NCBI RefSeq assembly: GCF_016802725.1
Contig: NC_052666.1
Coordinates: forward strand, 27,619,497-27,683,496
Length of the DNA: 64,000 nt
Source of the DNA: Solenopsis invicta
Lineage: Eukaryota > Arthropoda > Insecta > Hymenoptera > Formicidae
Reading direction: 5' to 3'
A model generated the notes under the pieces. It did no database searches and had not been told where the DNA came from. It was given only the letters and a program-made list of their open reading frames with translations. Of the stretch, positions 43,221-54,339 are shown piece by piece. A program made the position numbers and the translations under genes. Position 1 is the stretch's first letter; each line of letters starts with the position of its first letter.

Positions 43221-44696
43221 ATTCTTGAATCGAATTTTATTATCTATTTTGACCGATTACGCGTATCAGTAATATTACATTTTTCGTGGCCCATACATGC
43301 TTATCTATCGCCAGCAAACAATTGAGATAAGGAAAGAAAAAAGGGAATGGATGGATGGGGATAGAAATAATGCACAGCTAGTTAACTCCGAAAAATTTTT
43401 TTATGTACTTTTATTTTTATTTATAAGCAATTATAGACTGAGACGTTTAAACACAAAATAATAATTTTTAATGTATCATATCTAAAAAGAAATTAATTTT
43501 TTTAACAATATTTTGTAATATTTAATTTAATTTAATTCGCAAATTTATAGTTTGCATCTAGATCAGTTTAATCCTTTTCCTCGGCTACTTAAGGTAAAAG
43601 ATAAATCTGAGAAAGAACACACGAAAATGAGGACTGTGCGCGCGAGGACAATGTCATGCATTTGTATCTATCCGCACGTCCCGTTGAGTGGACGCGAGCA
43701 TGTTGCACCTGCACGTGACATCCGTCTGCATACGGGGTGTCTCATCGGGAGAGGACGTAGAAAGTACGGTCGGGGAAGCAGCGGGGGTCGGACCCCTCTG
43801 TGTACACGTGAGACCCGACGTTCGCGCGCATTTTTGGACTCCTGTGGCACGAGAACGGCGCGACGTGATGCGAGGCGATGCAACGCGACGCGACGCGACG
43901 CGAGGCGACGCGACGCGACGCGACGCGACGCGACGCGTCCGTTCGACGTCGAATTAGCGCTGCACGGCGGACGCGATAACGTCGCACGAGTTCACTCACC
44001 CTCGCCCTGACTGTCGCGACGCGTCTCGCTTTTCCGCGACGAAAGAGTCGCGATTCGAGAAACGCGAACTGCGACGGTGCTACGAATTCAACCTGAAATA
44101 GTGGGGGATGTAATTTATCTTGCTATTGTTAATTGGTACAGATAATGCTATATTTTGCAATTTGTATGATTTCGGAGACTCTGCCTCGTCGTAACCTCGA
44201 TATTCGGTTTTAACTCGCTGTACTAAAGCACAACATATGTTTAGGAAAGTATGGACATGAATTATTTCAGAAATGCATTTCTTTAATTTTAATGTTTAAT
44301 TCATTTATTAATTTTTTATTTGATCAAGTCTGCACTGTGACGTATTGATGAATTTTTGCGATATCGTATAAAACAGTGATGTAATAATTGAAATCGCGAA
44401 ATGGCTTTATGTAAGTTCTAGCCGTAGAAATAGAATCCTAATCGTTAGAATGACGATGGTTTGCAAGCACAATATTTTTCATGTGCGTGTTTTTTTAGAA
44501 ACCATAACTTATACTCATATAAAAATCTTACTTGATTTTCAAGAAGAAAATGTCAATATCTTTAATTACATATAACATGCGTGTGTATATATGTATATGC
44601 AATGAATAACATTTTATAATAAACCTTTAACTATTTTTATTTTATTAAAACATAAAAATTTGAATATGTGATTGCATGATTATATTATTATCAGTT
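43221..44696. other. Unique sequence containing a CG pentamer array
   Basis: 43220-43620 is AT-rich. 43630-44090 is CpG-rich and includes the CGACG array. 44100-44690 is AT-rich and may be a diverged extension of the repeat that starts at 44697. No gene is supported. Confidence 0.45.
43861..43938 (+). repeat. (CGACG)n pentanucleotide array
   Basis: A pentamer array of about 78 bp. It is perfect in two blocks and has CGAGG and CGATG variants at the left. Every unit has two CpGs, making it an extreme local CpG cluster. Frames through it (RRDATRRDATR and similar) are artefacts. Confidence 0.9.
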
Positions 44697-44905
44697 ACAT
44701 AAATTGATCAAAAATTAACATTGGTCGTATCTGATTTCTTAAAGTTTTGTTAGCACGCAAGGTGAACTTGTTAAACTTTGGTCTGTTACTCAGTTTTTAC
44801 TTATTTAATTTTTTTATCACTAAATTAACTTATTATTTAAATTAAGTGAAGATGAAACGTATCGTTGAGATACGATTTAGGCGACCAGTACTCAATCAGC
44901 GACTC
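44697..44905 (+). repeat. Diverged repeat, matches 20381-20575
   Basis: The same word order as the 20.4 kb segment: GTATCTGATTT, TTTTGTTAGCACGCA, AACTTGTTAAAC, TTACTTATTTA, GAGATACGATTTAGG. The class is unknown and the boundaries are uncertain. Confidence 0.5.
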
Positions 44906-45649
44906 TCCTTACTACATTTTTGAAACCATTTTAAGTGAATTTTAAGTGAGCGCTCGGCTGTAAATGCATCTCCTTACGTTTCGCGGCGCCCATAGCTACG
45001 CGCCGCACGTTTTTCCCGGGGAAACGGTTTCTCGGTTGCGATCTCACGAAGCTCGGCTGCCGGGATATCGGAGAGTAGTCGCCCTTATACGAGAAAGCGG
45101 TAACGGAGATTCCGAAACGTTCGAACCGCTCCCAACCCCCATTCTCCTTTCCAGACTCGAGCCGTTCTAGTCTCGAACTCGGAGGCGCGCAGTTAGACGG
45201 TCGCTGGACCCTCGATGCAATGCACAACGGGTGAACCGTGAAACACCATTTAATATTCCGAGTGTAACTTTAGAAAGCAATCGAATTATTTGTATCAAAA
45301 GGATAACGCGACAGAAAGCTTACTTTCGCTGTTCGAAATTTGAGAATTGTGTAACTTGGAAGGAAGTGAAGAACTTGGGAGAAATTTGAGAAAAGGACGT
45401 AGAAATGTCGGCTTTGGTTTCCGTTAGAGGTTTAAACTCCTAATAATTTCTTGTTTCTCTCTCTCTGCCTCTTACATTTAATAATAATTTAAGAAGAAAT
45501 CGCGTTTCAGGATAGACTCGAAATTTCTTTTTTACGGTTTACCCGATATATCGTTTCGCCAACAGCGGCGCGAAAGGAAGAGCTGGCGAAAGAGACGGCG
45601 AGTCCGCCCAGCGTGGAAAACGGGGTTGGGGCCATGGAGCAATGACGTA
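44906..45649. other. Unique sequence, no gene
   Basis: A GC-rich patch at 44940-45240 with overlapping frames, then balanced sequence. I see nothing recognisable until the MITE at 45650. Confidence 0.5.
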
Positions 45650-45962
45650 CGGGGTGTCTCAAAAATCACGTATTTTCTCGTAACTCCGTGCACTTATTGG
45701 ACTAAGAATAATGTATGTATGTACGCGGGTGCACTTTGATGCATCACTTTGATCAGTAATCAAGATTTAGACAAACTCAAGTTCAAAAATAAAAAAATCA
45801 CGTATAAGCTCACGTTTACAACCTTATACGAGCGAGTGTAAACCTTATACGAGCAAGATATAAATTCGAGATCCAATCAAATCCTACCCTCAAACAAAAT
45901 CGCCACAATTTTCCGCGGGAATTTATAGCCGGGAGAAAATCCGTGATACTTAGGACACCTCG
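45650..45962. mobile_element. TA-flanked MITE with 29-bp CGGGGTGTC termini
   Basis: A 313-bp element. The left terminus starts CGGGGTGTCTCAAAAATCAC. The right terminus, inverted, starts CGAGGTGTCCTAAGTATCAC. They match over about 29 bp with five or six differences. TA lies at 45648-45649 and 45963-45964. An internal 21-bp tandem (CTTATACGAGCGAG, CTTATACGAGCAAG) lies near 45826-45860. It contains no transposase. TA sites suggest the Tc1/mariner group. Confidence 0.8.
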
Positions 45963-46248
45963 TATACAGGGCGTGAGGGATACGATGCCTCAGTTCGTGC
46001 GGTTGCTCGCTTCTCTTTCACTCCTGCCTCTCTCTTCCTCACCATCTCACCACCGACATCCCTGAAAGGAGATGGCGGGCTGGTGCGAGAGGGAAGGAGA
46101 AAAAGAGTGAATCAAGCGGAGTGCGTGCCGGAGCTGGTAGCAAGGGGGCTAGGGGAGAACGGAGAGGACGGTGAGTGGAGAACCGCGCTACTGCCGTGAC
46201 ATCCGTATCCATCTGTATGCCGACCTGACGCAGAGACGTGCCTGTGTC

Positions 46249-46294
46249 TGTGTGTGCGCGCGCGCGCATGTATGTATGCGTGTGCACGCGTGCG
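46249..46294. repeat. 46-bp perfect alternating purine-pyrimidine tract
   Basis: Every step alternates pyrimidine and purine, through TGTGTGCGCGCGCGCGCATG, then TATGTATG, then CGTGTGCACGCGTGCG. It includes a CG-rich core of about 12 bp. This is a strong candidate for Z-DNA under negative supercoiling. Confidence 0.85.
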
Positions 46295-48143
46295 AGTGTC
46301 GATACGCTCACGTGCGCGCATAGCGGCTGTCTGCCGCTGCTGGAGGCGCCGGCAGTTTGATGGAGGTGGCAGGCAGCGGGACTGCGGTATGACGTGATGC
46401 CGTGACAAGCGTGGAGAGGGAGCGGGAGGGAGGGGGAGGCGGAAAGAGAAGAAAGTGGAACAGGAAATAGACTGAGTCGGGGAAAATTGAGGAAAGAAAT
46501 AGGGGAAAGGAAAGAAGCAAAGTGTAGTAGATCTATTTCACGTTTTAGTCCAAGTTTGTATCGAGTGTTATTATTTATTACATGCTGAGCACTCGCGAGA
46601 TTCATTTTTTACAGCGAAAGCTGTAGGTCGATAGAAGAGTAGTCGTAATTGTTCCATTGTCGAAGCATCGATGCTTGTATTACCGCTTGGTATCGAAAAA
46701 CTTAAGATTTTAGCAAACTAAACTTCGAACTGTACTTTTATATTTCTTTAAACATGGGAAACGTAATGTCAAATCAAAAGAACGAAATGAAATAATATAC
46801 TACAGATTAATATTTCGAGATGGGAAGATTCGTGACGAATAGATCCATGTTGCAAACAAAAAAGATTAACTCGAAGAAACTCGGAAAGAGGATGAAAGAA
46901 CGTGTATGCATGTATGCATGTAGAACTGAAGAACGCTGATGGGTAGAGAATGCGGTAGGTTTTGAAGGAGCCGCGAAAGTTCCGTGCCGAGGATAAGCGA
47001 GGAGGCAGAGCCAACGGAGTAGACCGAGTTGCACGAGAGGCAACAGCGACGAGGGATATGAGAGAGAGAAGAAGGCGGATGAGAGTGCGGCGGACGCCTC
47101 GGTGCGGCTCCGTGTCGAGCTCGATAATACTCGAGGACTCGAAAGGCTGGTCCCAACGCCGTAATCCTCGAGTGGCAGGGACCAGGGAACGACGCCGAGC
47201 GTCGAGGAGGGTAGGAGACAAGCGAGGGGTAGGGAGCGCCGGCTGATACGCCGGTCTGATATCTGCTTTCGAACCTGGATCGATGATACCGTGCAGCATC
47301 GACGACCATTGGCTACGGCTCGATAAGCCCAGGAAGTCCCGGTCGAAATCCGAGACCGAGGGATAATCAGGAGTTACCGCCGTGGCTTCGACGTGGCACT
47401 GCTACAGGCTCAGCTCATTCGCTTCAGAGGTGATCCCAGCACGGTCAGGATGCACGCTGTAAATGCAATGTCGCGACATCGCTAACGGAGGGACAGGGGA
47501 AGTAATGTCGTTTCTCGTCGTTTTTCGTCGTTTCTCAGTTCGCATCGAAATTGAAACTTTCGCTGAAATAAGTGATGACGATTTCCTTGGACAGCCGTGC
47601 AAGTAGTAGGTGATCGTTATGAGCAGACATAATGTTAGCTGACAAAGTTAACTACTTTTCGATATCAGACAATCTTGGTATTGTAATTACTGGATAAAAT
47701 TTTATAGACTCGAGTTCTCACGGATTTGTTGAATATTATTGGAGTATTTGGCAATTAAATGTATCGTTCGCAGAATTCGTCATTAGAATTATTTACAAAA
47801 AGTATTTTAGATTTTGTTTTAATTTTATACTGTCAATATTCCAACTAATTGATATCGCTGAAAGTGTCAAAAATAGAAATGCGCATTTTAATTTTATATC
47901 TAATACTATCTTAAAAAGTTTTGTCTGTCAAATTGCATTGCTTAAAAAAAAAATTATTTTTTTTTTAAATTAATAATGTAAACGATCGTAAAAAATTTTT
48001 GTAGGAACCTGTATATTATGTAATTTTATTAACGCAGATTTAACCGATTAAAAAATTAAAAGTACGATTGCGGCGTGCTACGAATAATTATCGGCCGTTA
48101 CTCCATTAACGCTCTAGAAACGTTTTTCAGCCCTCGTAGCGTT

Positions 48144-48190
48144 TCTTCTACCCTCGGTCTTCTACCCCTCGGTCTTCTACCCTTGGTCTT
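48144..48190 (+). repeat. Tandem repeat CTTCTACCCYTCGGT x3
   Basis: Three near-identical units of 14-16 bp (CTTCTACCCTCGGT, CTTCTACCCCTCGGT, CTTCTACCCTTGGT). The minus-strand GRRPRGRRPRVEE frame is a product of this repeat. Confidence 0.85.
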
Positions 48191-48448
48191 AAAATTCTCG
48201 TCGCGCAGCGAGGGTTGAAAAATGCACGGCCGGCGTGGACACGCCACGAGCCGGATAAGGGTGGACGGTGGCATCGGCTTAAGCAAAGTCTCCGATCTAT
48301 AACCCTACCTATCCCCCGTAGTCTCAACCCCCTGGTCGCCGATGGCACGACCCATACCGCAGGTACTTTACCACCCTGCCGCGCCACACGCACAGACACG
48401 GCTGTGTAGCAGTGGTAGAGTGAGTGGCATGAGGTTACCGGTTACCGA

Positions 48449-48449
<1 letters not shown>

Positions 48450-48493
<44 letters not shown>

Positions 48494-48510
48494 TGTCGTC
48501 GACGACAACG
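48450..48510 (+). repeat. (TCG)n array ending in a 20-bp perfect palindrome
   Basis: About fourteen GTC/TCG units followed by CGTTGTCGTCGACGACAACG (48491-48510), which is exactly self-complementary. The array could fold back on itself. Confidence 0.9.
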
Positions 48511-48546
48511 TCGACGTCGGCGAGGGAACGGGAAGTGGGGTTGAAC

Positions 48547-48602
48547 CTATCCCGTGTTACGTGCCAGCCACGCGACGCGCCTGATTAAGGAGCCTGCAGG
48601 CA
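48547..48602 (+). repeat. GC-rich duplicated element, copy 1
   Basis: CTATCCCGTGTTACGTGCC, a variable 14-bp middle, then GCCTGATTAAGGAGCCTGC. It matches 50055-50110 at roughly 80-85 per cent over 55 bp in the same orientation. A weaker match continues about 100 bp downstream (TCTTCGCGAGGGAAACGAG). Differences are not spaced in threes and no frame is open in both copies, so it is probably not coding. Confidence 0.75.
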
Positions 48603-49589
48603 GCCAAAGGGTGGCTCGCCTTTCCTTCTCCCACCCCCCATCTCCTTCATTCTCGGCAAGTTCTTCGTGTCGGTCTTCGCGAGGGAAACGAGATGGGAAA
48701 TCTGCGGATCGCGAGCCACGTAATGGCCGTCGGTATATGGCAAAGAAATGTCTCTATTAGTATGCCATGCGTCGCGCGAAGCGAGACGCTGGTTGGGTCG
48801 AACAGTATGAATTTTAAAGGGTTAAACCAAAGACCAGAAATGGAACCTGTTCTTTTTATGCACGCGAGTCCTATTTTGTTGGATATGTGTATTTATTTTC
48901 GTAAGTTTTTACGTGAATTTCTTTATTAAAACGTAATACAAATTAAATTGTTCAAATGATCAGGCGCATAGATCGAGATTGTAGTTTTTGAAAAATTTAG
49001 AGATCAAAACTCAAACTGTCACAGATCAAATCAGGGTTTTCTTTAAATAAAATAACGGAAATGTGGAATATAATTATAAATTTAGGTCTGGCTATAAAAA
49101 AGTTCTTTTTTTACTGATAACGGAAAAGAATTAAGGTACAAAAATCCGAATTTTTCTCAGTGGGCACGAGCTATCTTAAAACATTTTAAAACATAACTCT
49201 TATACATTTTTCATACATATAATAATTTATTTATACGAATGTCTTCTTTACAATGCTTCTATCTTTCGTTTGCGAATTTGGAATTAATTTATCTAAGGAG
49301 AATCTATCATGGATTAAATAATTTAGACTGTACTTTTGACAATGAAAAAAAATTTATTCAATTCTTTATAAATATAAATAATTCCTGAGTTTCTTCTTCA
49401 GCTTTCATATTAATTAATTTCTTCATTTCTCACTATGACTATTTAAGGTTCACGTTATCATTTATATCAACATGATCTTTTTCTTAGTTTAATTTGTATT
49501 GTGTATAATTTTTATTCGATTTTTCTAATTTTTTTGTCTCATCTATAAAAGAATAAATATATCATGTCTTTTATCAATAGATAAACGTA
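48603..49589. other. Unique sequence, GC then AT-rich
   Basis: 48603-48800 is GC-rich and partly homologous to the flank of the 50 kb copy. 48880-49589 is AT-rich with no assignable feature except a solitary TTTTTCTCAGTG near 49152 that resembles one CACTGAG terminus without a partner. Confidence 0.45.
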
Positions 49590-49809
49590 TACTGAGAAAA
49601 CAAAAAGTTATTAATTTGACTAAATTTTTTAACTTGATTAAATTTCTCCAATTCAAGTATTTATGTATTTAAATTAATTATATGTGTAGTTTAGTTAAAT
49701 ATATGTATAAATGCTTCAATTAAAGTTCAAATATTTTATTTATTTGAGTCAAATACATAAATATTTGATCCGAAAAAAATTTAATCAAGTTAACAATTTT
49801 TTTCTCAAT
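49590..49809. mobile_element. TA-flanked MITE, short CACTGAG-terminus family, copy 3
   Basis: About 220 bp from TACTGAGAAAACAAAAAG to TTTTTTTCTCAATT. The left TA (49588-49589) is present and the right flank is degraded. The interior words TTCAAGTATTTATGTATTTAA and TTATTTGAGTCAAATACATAA match the copies at 169 and 15422. A compact hairpin follows within 7 bp. Confidence 0.75.
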
Positions 49810-49815
49810 TCTTTT

Positions 49816-49909
49816 CGTATCTGAACGAAATATCGATCTGTTATACATGACAAATTGTATAAGAATACAATCTGTCATGTATAACAGATCGATATTTCGT
49901 TTAGATATG
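49816..49909. repeat. 94-nt near-perfect hairpin (45-bp arms, 4-nt loop)
   Basis: Arm 49816-49860 pairs with 49865-49909 around the loop AAGA. There are only three non-Watson-Crick positions. Two would be G-U pairs in a + strand RNA, and the third (A-C) would be G-U in a minus-strand RNA. The arm reads CGTATCTGAACGAAATATCG, then ATCTGTTATACATGACAAATTGTAT. It resembles a pre-miRNA or a young inverted duplication. I do not recognise a known miRNA seed. Confidence 0.85.
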
Positions 49910-50054
49910 TCACAAACTCAAAGGTTTTTTTAATAATTGCCGCAAAAGAGGCAATTTTATAATTCAAAGAATTTCAAGTCGTAGCCGACCGACAGGCGGA
50001 GATTAGGCTCGTTCGAGCGCGGATGGTTAGAGGATAGGAAACGGTCTGAAGCTT

Positions 50055-50110
50055 CTATCCCGTATTACGTGCCGGTGAGGCGTCGGGCCTGATTAAGGAT
50101 CCTGCGGGGG
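50055..50110 (+). repeat. GC-rich duplicated element, copy 2
   Basis: CTATCCCGTATTACGTGCC, then GGGCCTGATTAAGGATCCTGC. It is the partner of 48547-48602. The weaker downstream match GCGAGGGAAATTCCCGGGA (50189-50207) extends the duplication. The conserved core CTGATTAAGG resembles a homeodomain site. Confidence 0.75.
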
Positions 50111-50454
50111 ATTTGCCTGCACACGGCGTCAGCTCGTTTCTGCTCCCTCAGCGAGGCGACGACTCCGAGTCGACCTTTGCGAGACTCTGCGAGGGAAATT
50201 CCCGGGAACGAGCGCGCCTTCCCGCGACGGTCCTTCGTTTTCGCGCAAGACACCGTCTGTCTGTGTACTCGCAGAATTACGTAAACGTGTCAAGAATTTC
50301 GCGGCTACACGAAACTACGTTGATATCGCGAAGAACAACCGATATTGATCCACATTGAATCGGCTTTGCCTCTCAGTCCTTTGCCTCTCAGTCCAACTTT
50401 TACTCGTTATCTTTTTAAGTGTCTTTCTTTTCGCGATCTTGAGAGAAAATTGCT

Positions 50455-50476
50455 TTATTATTATTATTATTATTTT
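50455..50476 (+). repeat. (TTA)7 microsatellite
   Basis: A TTA/ATT trinucleotide run of about 22 bp. Confidence 0.9.
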
Positions 50477-53215
50477 CAATTGTTGCCTCTTTTTTTATAC
50501 AAAATGCGAAGAAATAGCGGGGACGAGAAATATTCTCGCACGTTCGGTTGCACCGTAGGATCTCTCGGCTGTGGAGCTTCCTTTCCAGAATGACGAAGAC
50601 GAATGCCGAGAGCCGCGCGCAGGATATCGGGAGCTCAGACTCCGGCCGACCGGACCAAACCTTCCGCTCGTCTCGTCCATTTTTCTCTATCCCCCCGTTC
50701 TTTTTTCCTTCGGCAAGTGGTAGCCGGTTAAGTGCCCGGGAGAACGATGAGCAAGTTCCTCTCTGATAACGACCGGAGGAGCGACCCGGCTCATCCGTCC
50801 TACCTCGCCGCGATCCTTTTCCAAGAATAATCTTACCTTCCATTTCTCCGTGTCGCCTTCGTCGTCTCGATAGAGCGCGAATAAAGTCCCGTAGGAATTA
50901 TTGGCTAGCACGACCATAACGTACGGATGGACTTTCGACTTTTCTCGTTTTTAAGGTCGCCTCAAATCTTAGCATCGCCAGCGACATTGGAGTAGCAGAT
51001 ATGTTCGCCAATACTTTGCTCTTCAATTGCACGCAAATGAAACAAATTTTTTCGCACAGCGCGAAAAAGAAAGAAAAAAGCGACAAGGAAAGTGTCTCTC
51101 ACCTGAACAAAACGCAAGACAGTTTTTTTTCCGCGGACGTTACCCGCAGAAATGTAATCACATTTAGAAATCTAAGATTAAGGCACGCGCGTAAGAATTC
51201 GAATAAAGAGCGAAGAAACATGAAGACGAAAACTTCCGCCAGAACTTCCTTCCCCAGGACATTGTCGGTCGCAATCGCCTACCAGCAGGTCGGTCGCTTT
51301 TCGCGGACCGGCAAATAAAAGCGGAAGAAGAAAGAATGGATTCGTAAGAAAGGGCTAGACGGCGCGCGAGCGAGAGAAGAATGGCCGAATCCTTTAAGCC
51401 GGAGTATAAAGATGAGGACGAAGGGGTGTGGGACGGGATTGACGATGCAACCGGAGATGATTCGAACGGAAAGATTAAGACAGGACTATGGTCGCGTCGT
51501 TCTCGCCCCGGAGAGAGGCTGTTAGTCTCGCGGAGACAAACGAAGGATCATCAAACTCTCTACGAGTGGAAGGAGGATATACGGGGGAAGAAGAGGGCCA
51601 GGAAGCGAAAAAGTAGGCGGGAAAGGATAAGATAAGAAGGCTTCGGGGGAGACGAATAATCAATACGGTCGCCAAGTCGTTAATTCCAATCGCCAACCAT
51701 CACGCCTCCGTGCAGCATTAAGCACAGGGCGAGAATTCCACCCCCGGCTGCCTGAAGGGCATTCTTTTTTTCCTCGATCTCCCGTCGTCGGCGAGCGGAG
51801 CTTCGACTTTTTTTCTCTTCCCAGCAGCGCGCAGACTGGCGAAAAAAAGAGAAGAGAGAAAAAAAAAGAAACCAGAGAGGCGATCGAAAAAGCGGGCATC
51901 CCTTCCACGATAATTATTTTCCGACGAGGCTCGGCGTCCTCGTCTTAACAACGATCCGGCGAACGTCGGAGAAATATCGGGATCAAGAGTTCAACCGTGA
52001 ACGGTGAACCGAAATGCAACCCATTTATTATTAAGAGCTCGATATCTGCTTAAATTTACTTAAATTCGAAAGAGCAAGAAGCTACGAGTCTTGCCAACCG
52101 AAATATGCATACGTTGTTTTTAGAAATTAAATTTAGAGATCTTATTTCCGATATATTTATTCTGAATCCGTGCACGCGAGAAGAAAATATTTTTATCATT
52201 GAAATACGCGGTGTGAGCAGGATGCCTGGGCTTGAACCGCATAAATTTTGAAACCTGGACCAATTACTTAATTTTTTTTTCCTGCGGCACACAAGCGCTC
52301 GCGCTTTCTTATTGCACAACTTAGCCCGAAAACACCCGGAGAGCTCGGCGCGAAGCCGCGCGCGAGTCCGGCGGAATAAGAACGGAGCGAAACAAAATGA
52401 AAAAGAAAGAAAGAAAGGAAAAAGAGAGAGAGAGAGAGAGAGAAAAAGCATAAAAGTACGTCGCCGGCGGTGGTCGTGCTCGCGAATATCCGGCGTGAGA
52501 CTCGAATAGCTGCGCTCTTCCCGCACGAGCGTCTCTCTCTCCCCTTCGCGCCTTCACCCGCCCCATATCCTCGAGAACGCGCGCACGTCCGTGCGCACGT
52601 GACTATATACGTGCTCGCATGTATCCGCTATGTATACATACGTGCTTGGCGCGAGAGGCGAGAGGACTCGATCCCTCCGGGGAGTTATACGAGAAAGAAG
52701 AACGGGCGACACGGGGCGGGAGGGAGAAGGAGGGAGAAAGAGAAATAGAGAAGTAAGCGAGAAGAGTAGTACGAAGTGTGGAAGAAGAAGGTAGAGAGAA
52801 CGACGCGACACGGCTCGAGGGTTGAGGAAGAGGAGGAGGAGGAGGGTATGAGGAGGCTCCGGAGGAAGAGGGACACTAGGACGCTCGTAACGAGTCTCTC
52901 CCGGTCCCTCGTCGCAACGGGGCTCTCTCGGACGACCGGATCGCCGTGGGACGCGAAGGCTCGCCGTGTGCCATGCCGTGTGGCGAGGCAAAAGGGGTGT
53001 GAGGATCGGTCAGTGTGGACGGAGCGAGACGGCGGTAGGATGAGAGAGAGAGAGAGAGAGAAAGAGAGGAGGCGATATACGGGCGGATACGATCGGCGAA
53101 CCGCGCGCGGCGCGTGATAAATAACCGAGCGGCGGCTCCCGCTCTGTTCCCGTCTCTCGCTCTCGCTCTCGCCCGCTTCTTCTTTCTTCGCTTCTCGTGT
53201 CTACCGCGCGCTGTG

Positions 53216-53254
53216 TCTCCCTCCTCCTCCTCCTCCTCCTCCTTCTTCTCTTCC
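53216..53254 (+). repeat. (TCC)n trinucleotide tract
   Basis: Pyrimidine-only tract of TCC/TTC units on the + strand, opposite in skew to the purine block just before it. Confidence 0.9.
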
Positions 53255-53899
53255 TCCTCCACGCTCCACCTCCACCTCAACCTCCTCTTCCATCTCCTTT
53301 CGATGGTTTCGCGGGTGCGAGCATCGCTCAAGACCGCTTACAGGTCGCGCCAAAAGACGCTTGGCTGCTCTCTTTGACGCTTGACCGACGCCGACGACTT
53401 CCGCGAGCGAGGAGAATCGGCGACGAATACCACAATGGAAGTGGTCTGCGAGCGCGAAGGGGAAAGGGTCTTTATTTTTCGAGAGAGAAATACGTCTCTC
53501 TCTCTCTTTCTCTCTTTTTAATCTGCTTCACCATGAGCGTTTTTCGGATCGTGTCTGGCCATGATAGCTATTAGTCAGGTAATTTGATGAATTTGGTACT
53601 CTCCTCCATTCGTTATTTTTATAGCGGCGCGATAGAATAAATGTTTTCGATTTTGAATCGCTAAAATTGGTTGTCTATTCGCATGGAGTCACTGAACGTT
53701 ACATAAAAAAAAAACCGCTCAATATTTATCTTTTTGCATGGAAAGTTAAAAAATTTGGTAACAAAGCGCTAAAAGCAATCCACATTACCATGTTTATGTT
53801 GGAAAAATATCAAATGTTAAAATACAATTTTTTAAAAATAAAATATAGAGATCTCCACGATGTCTTTGCAAATATAGAGGATCAACTGTACTTTTGATC

Positions 53900-53902
<3 letters not shown>

Positions 53903-53949
<47 letters not shown>

Positions 53950-53959
53950 ATATATATAT
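53903..53959. repeat. (AT)28 microsatellite
   Basis: About 57 bp of alternating AT with one TT interruption near 53938-53939. It is self-complementary. Confidence 0.95.
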
Positions 53960-54339
53960 GTTTAGACTATCCGTCTGCACTAAGTATCCCCTAAAAAGTC
54001 CTATCCTCTGAATCTATCGCGATAAATAATAAATCCCAGACAAAGCCCGCACGTCGCTGGTAACGAAAGCCTCGCGCCGTTTCATTACCATCGAATTACG
54101 CACGGCGGATATTAATTGACGTTGGATCTTCCATATCTCGTCGGTATCCCGGCGGCTCGATCCCGCTTCGATTTCCGATCGGTGGAACATACGGACGGAA
54201 AAGGTTGGGCTCTCTCTCTCTCTCTCTCTCTATCCCTCTCTCGGCTCGCTCGGTGATCTCGTCGTCTTTTTGCTAACGGCTGTACCACGGTGCCGTCGCG
54301 GCGCGGAATATCCCCGGCTGCGCGCGATCCACGGCGCGA

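Larger units (their letters stand above)
45965..48546. other. GC- and GA/CT-rich unique stretch
   Basis: 46010-47300 is GC-rich with GAGGAGGG and GAGAGAG words. Frames of 147-188 codons on the minus strand are S/P/L-rich translations of these tracts. 47640-48060 is AT-rich. 48090-48546 holds a 16-bp tandem repeat, a TCG array and a palindrome. I support no gene. Confidence 0.45.
49910..53902. other. GC-rich and purine/pyrimidine-skewed stretch, no gene
   Basis: Contains the second GC-rich element (50055), an ATT trinucleotide run (50455-50476), GC-rich blocks at 50600-52000, and a purine-rich + strand block at 52380-53100 with GA runs (52426-52442, 53041-53062). A CTC-rich block at 53214-53292 follows. 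Frames of 100-156 codons mirror each other on both strands through these tracts and are rejected. 53575-53900 is AT-rich. Confidence 0.45.

Noticed and set aside
45820..45862. CRISPR-like direct repeat (CTTATACGAGC twice)
   Set aside because: Only two units, inside a MITE, in eukaryotic DNA. It is a local tandem duplication.
46039..46605. 188-codon minus-strand frame
   Set aside because: Serine/leucine/proline-rich translation of GA/GGGAGG words and the alternating GT/GC tract. No family signature.
46769..47309. 147- and 176-codon overlapping minus-strand frames
   Set aside because: Two frames overlap each other over the same GC-rich DNA, composition is P/S/R-rich, and no conserved motif is present.
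52876..53331. 151-codon minus-strand frame rich in E/K/R
   Set aside because: Translation of the CTC and GA tracts, not a coiled-coil protein.
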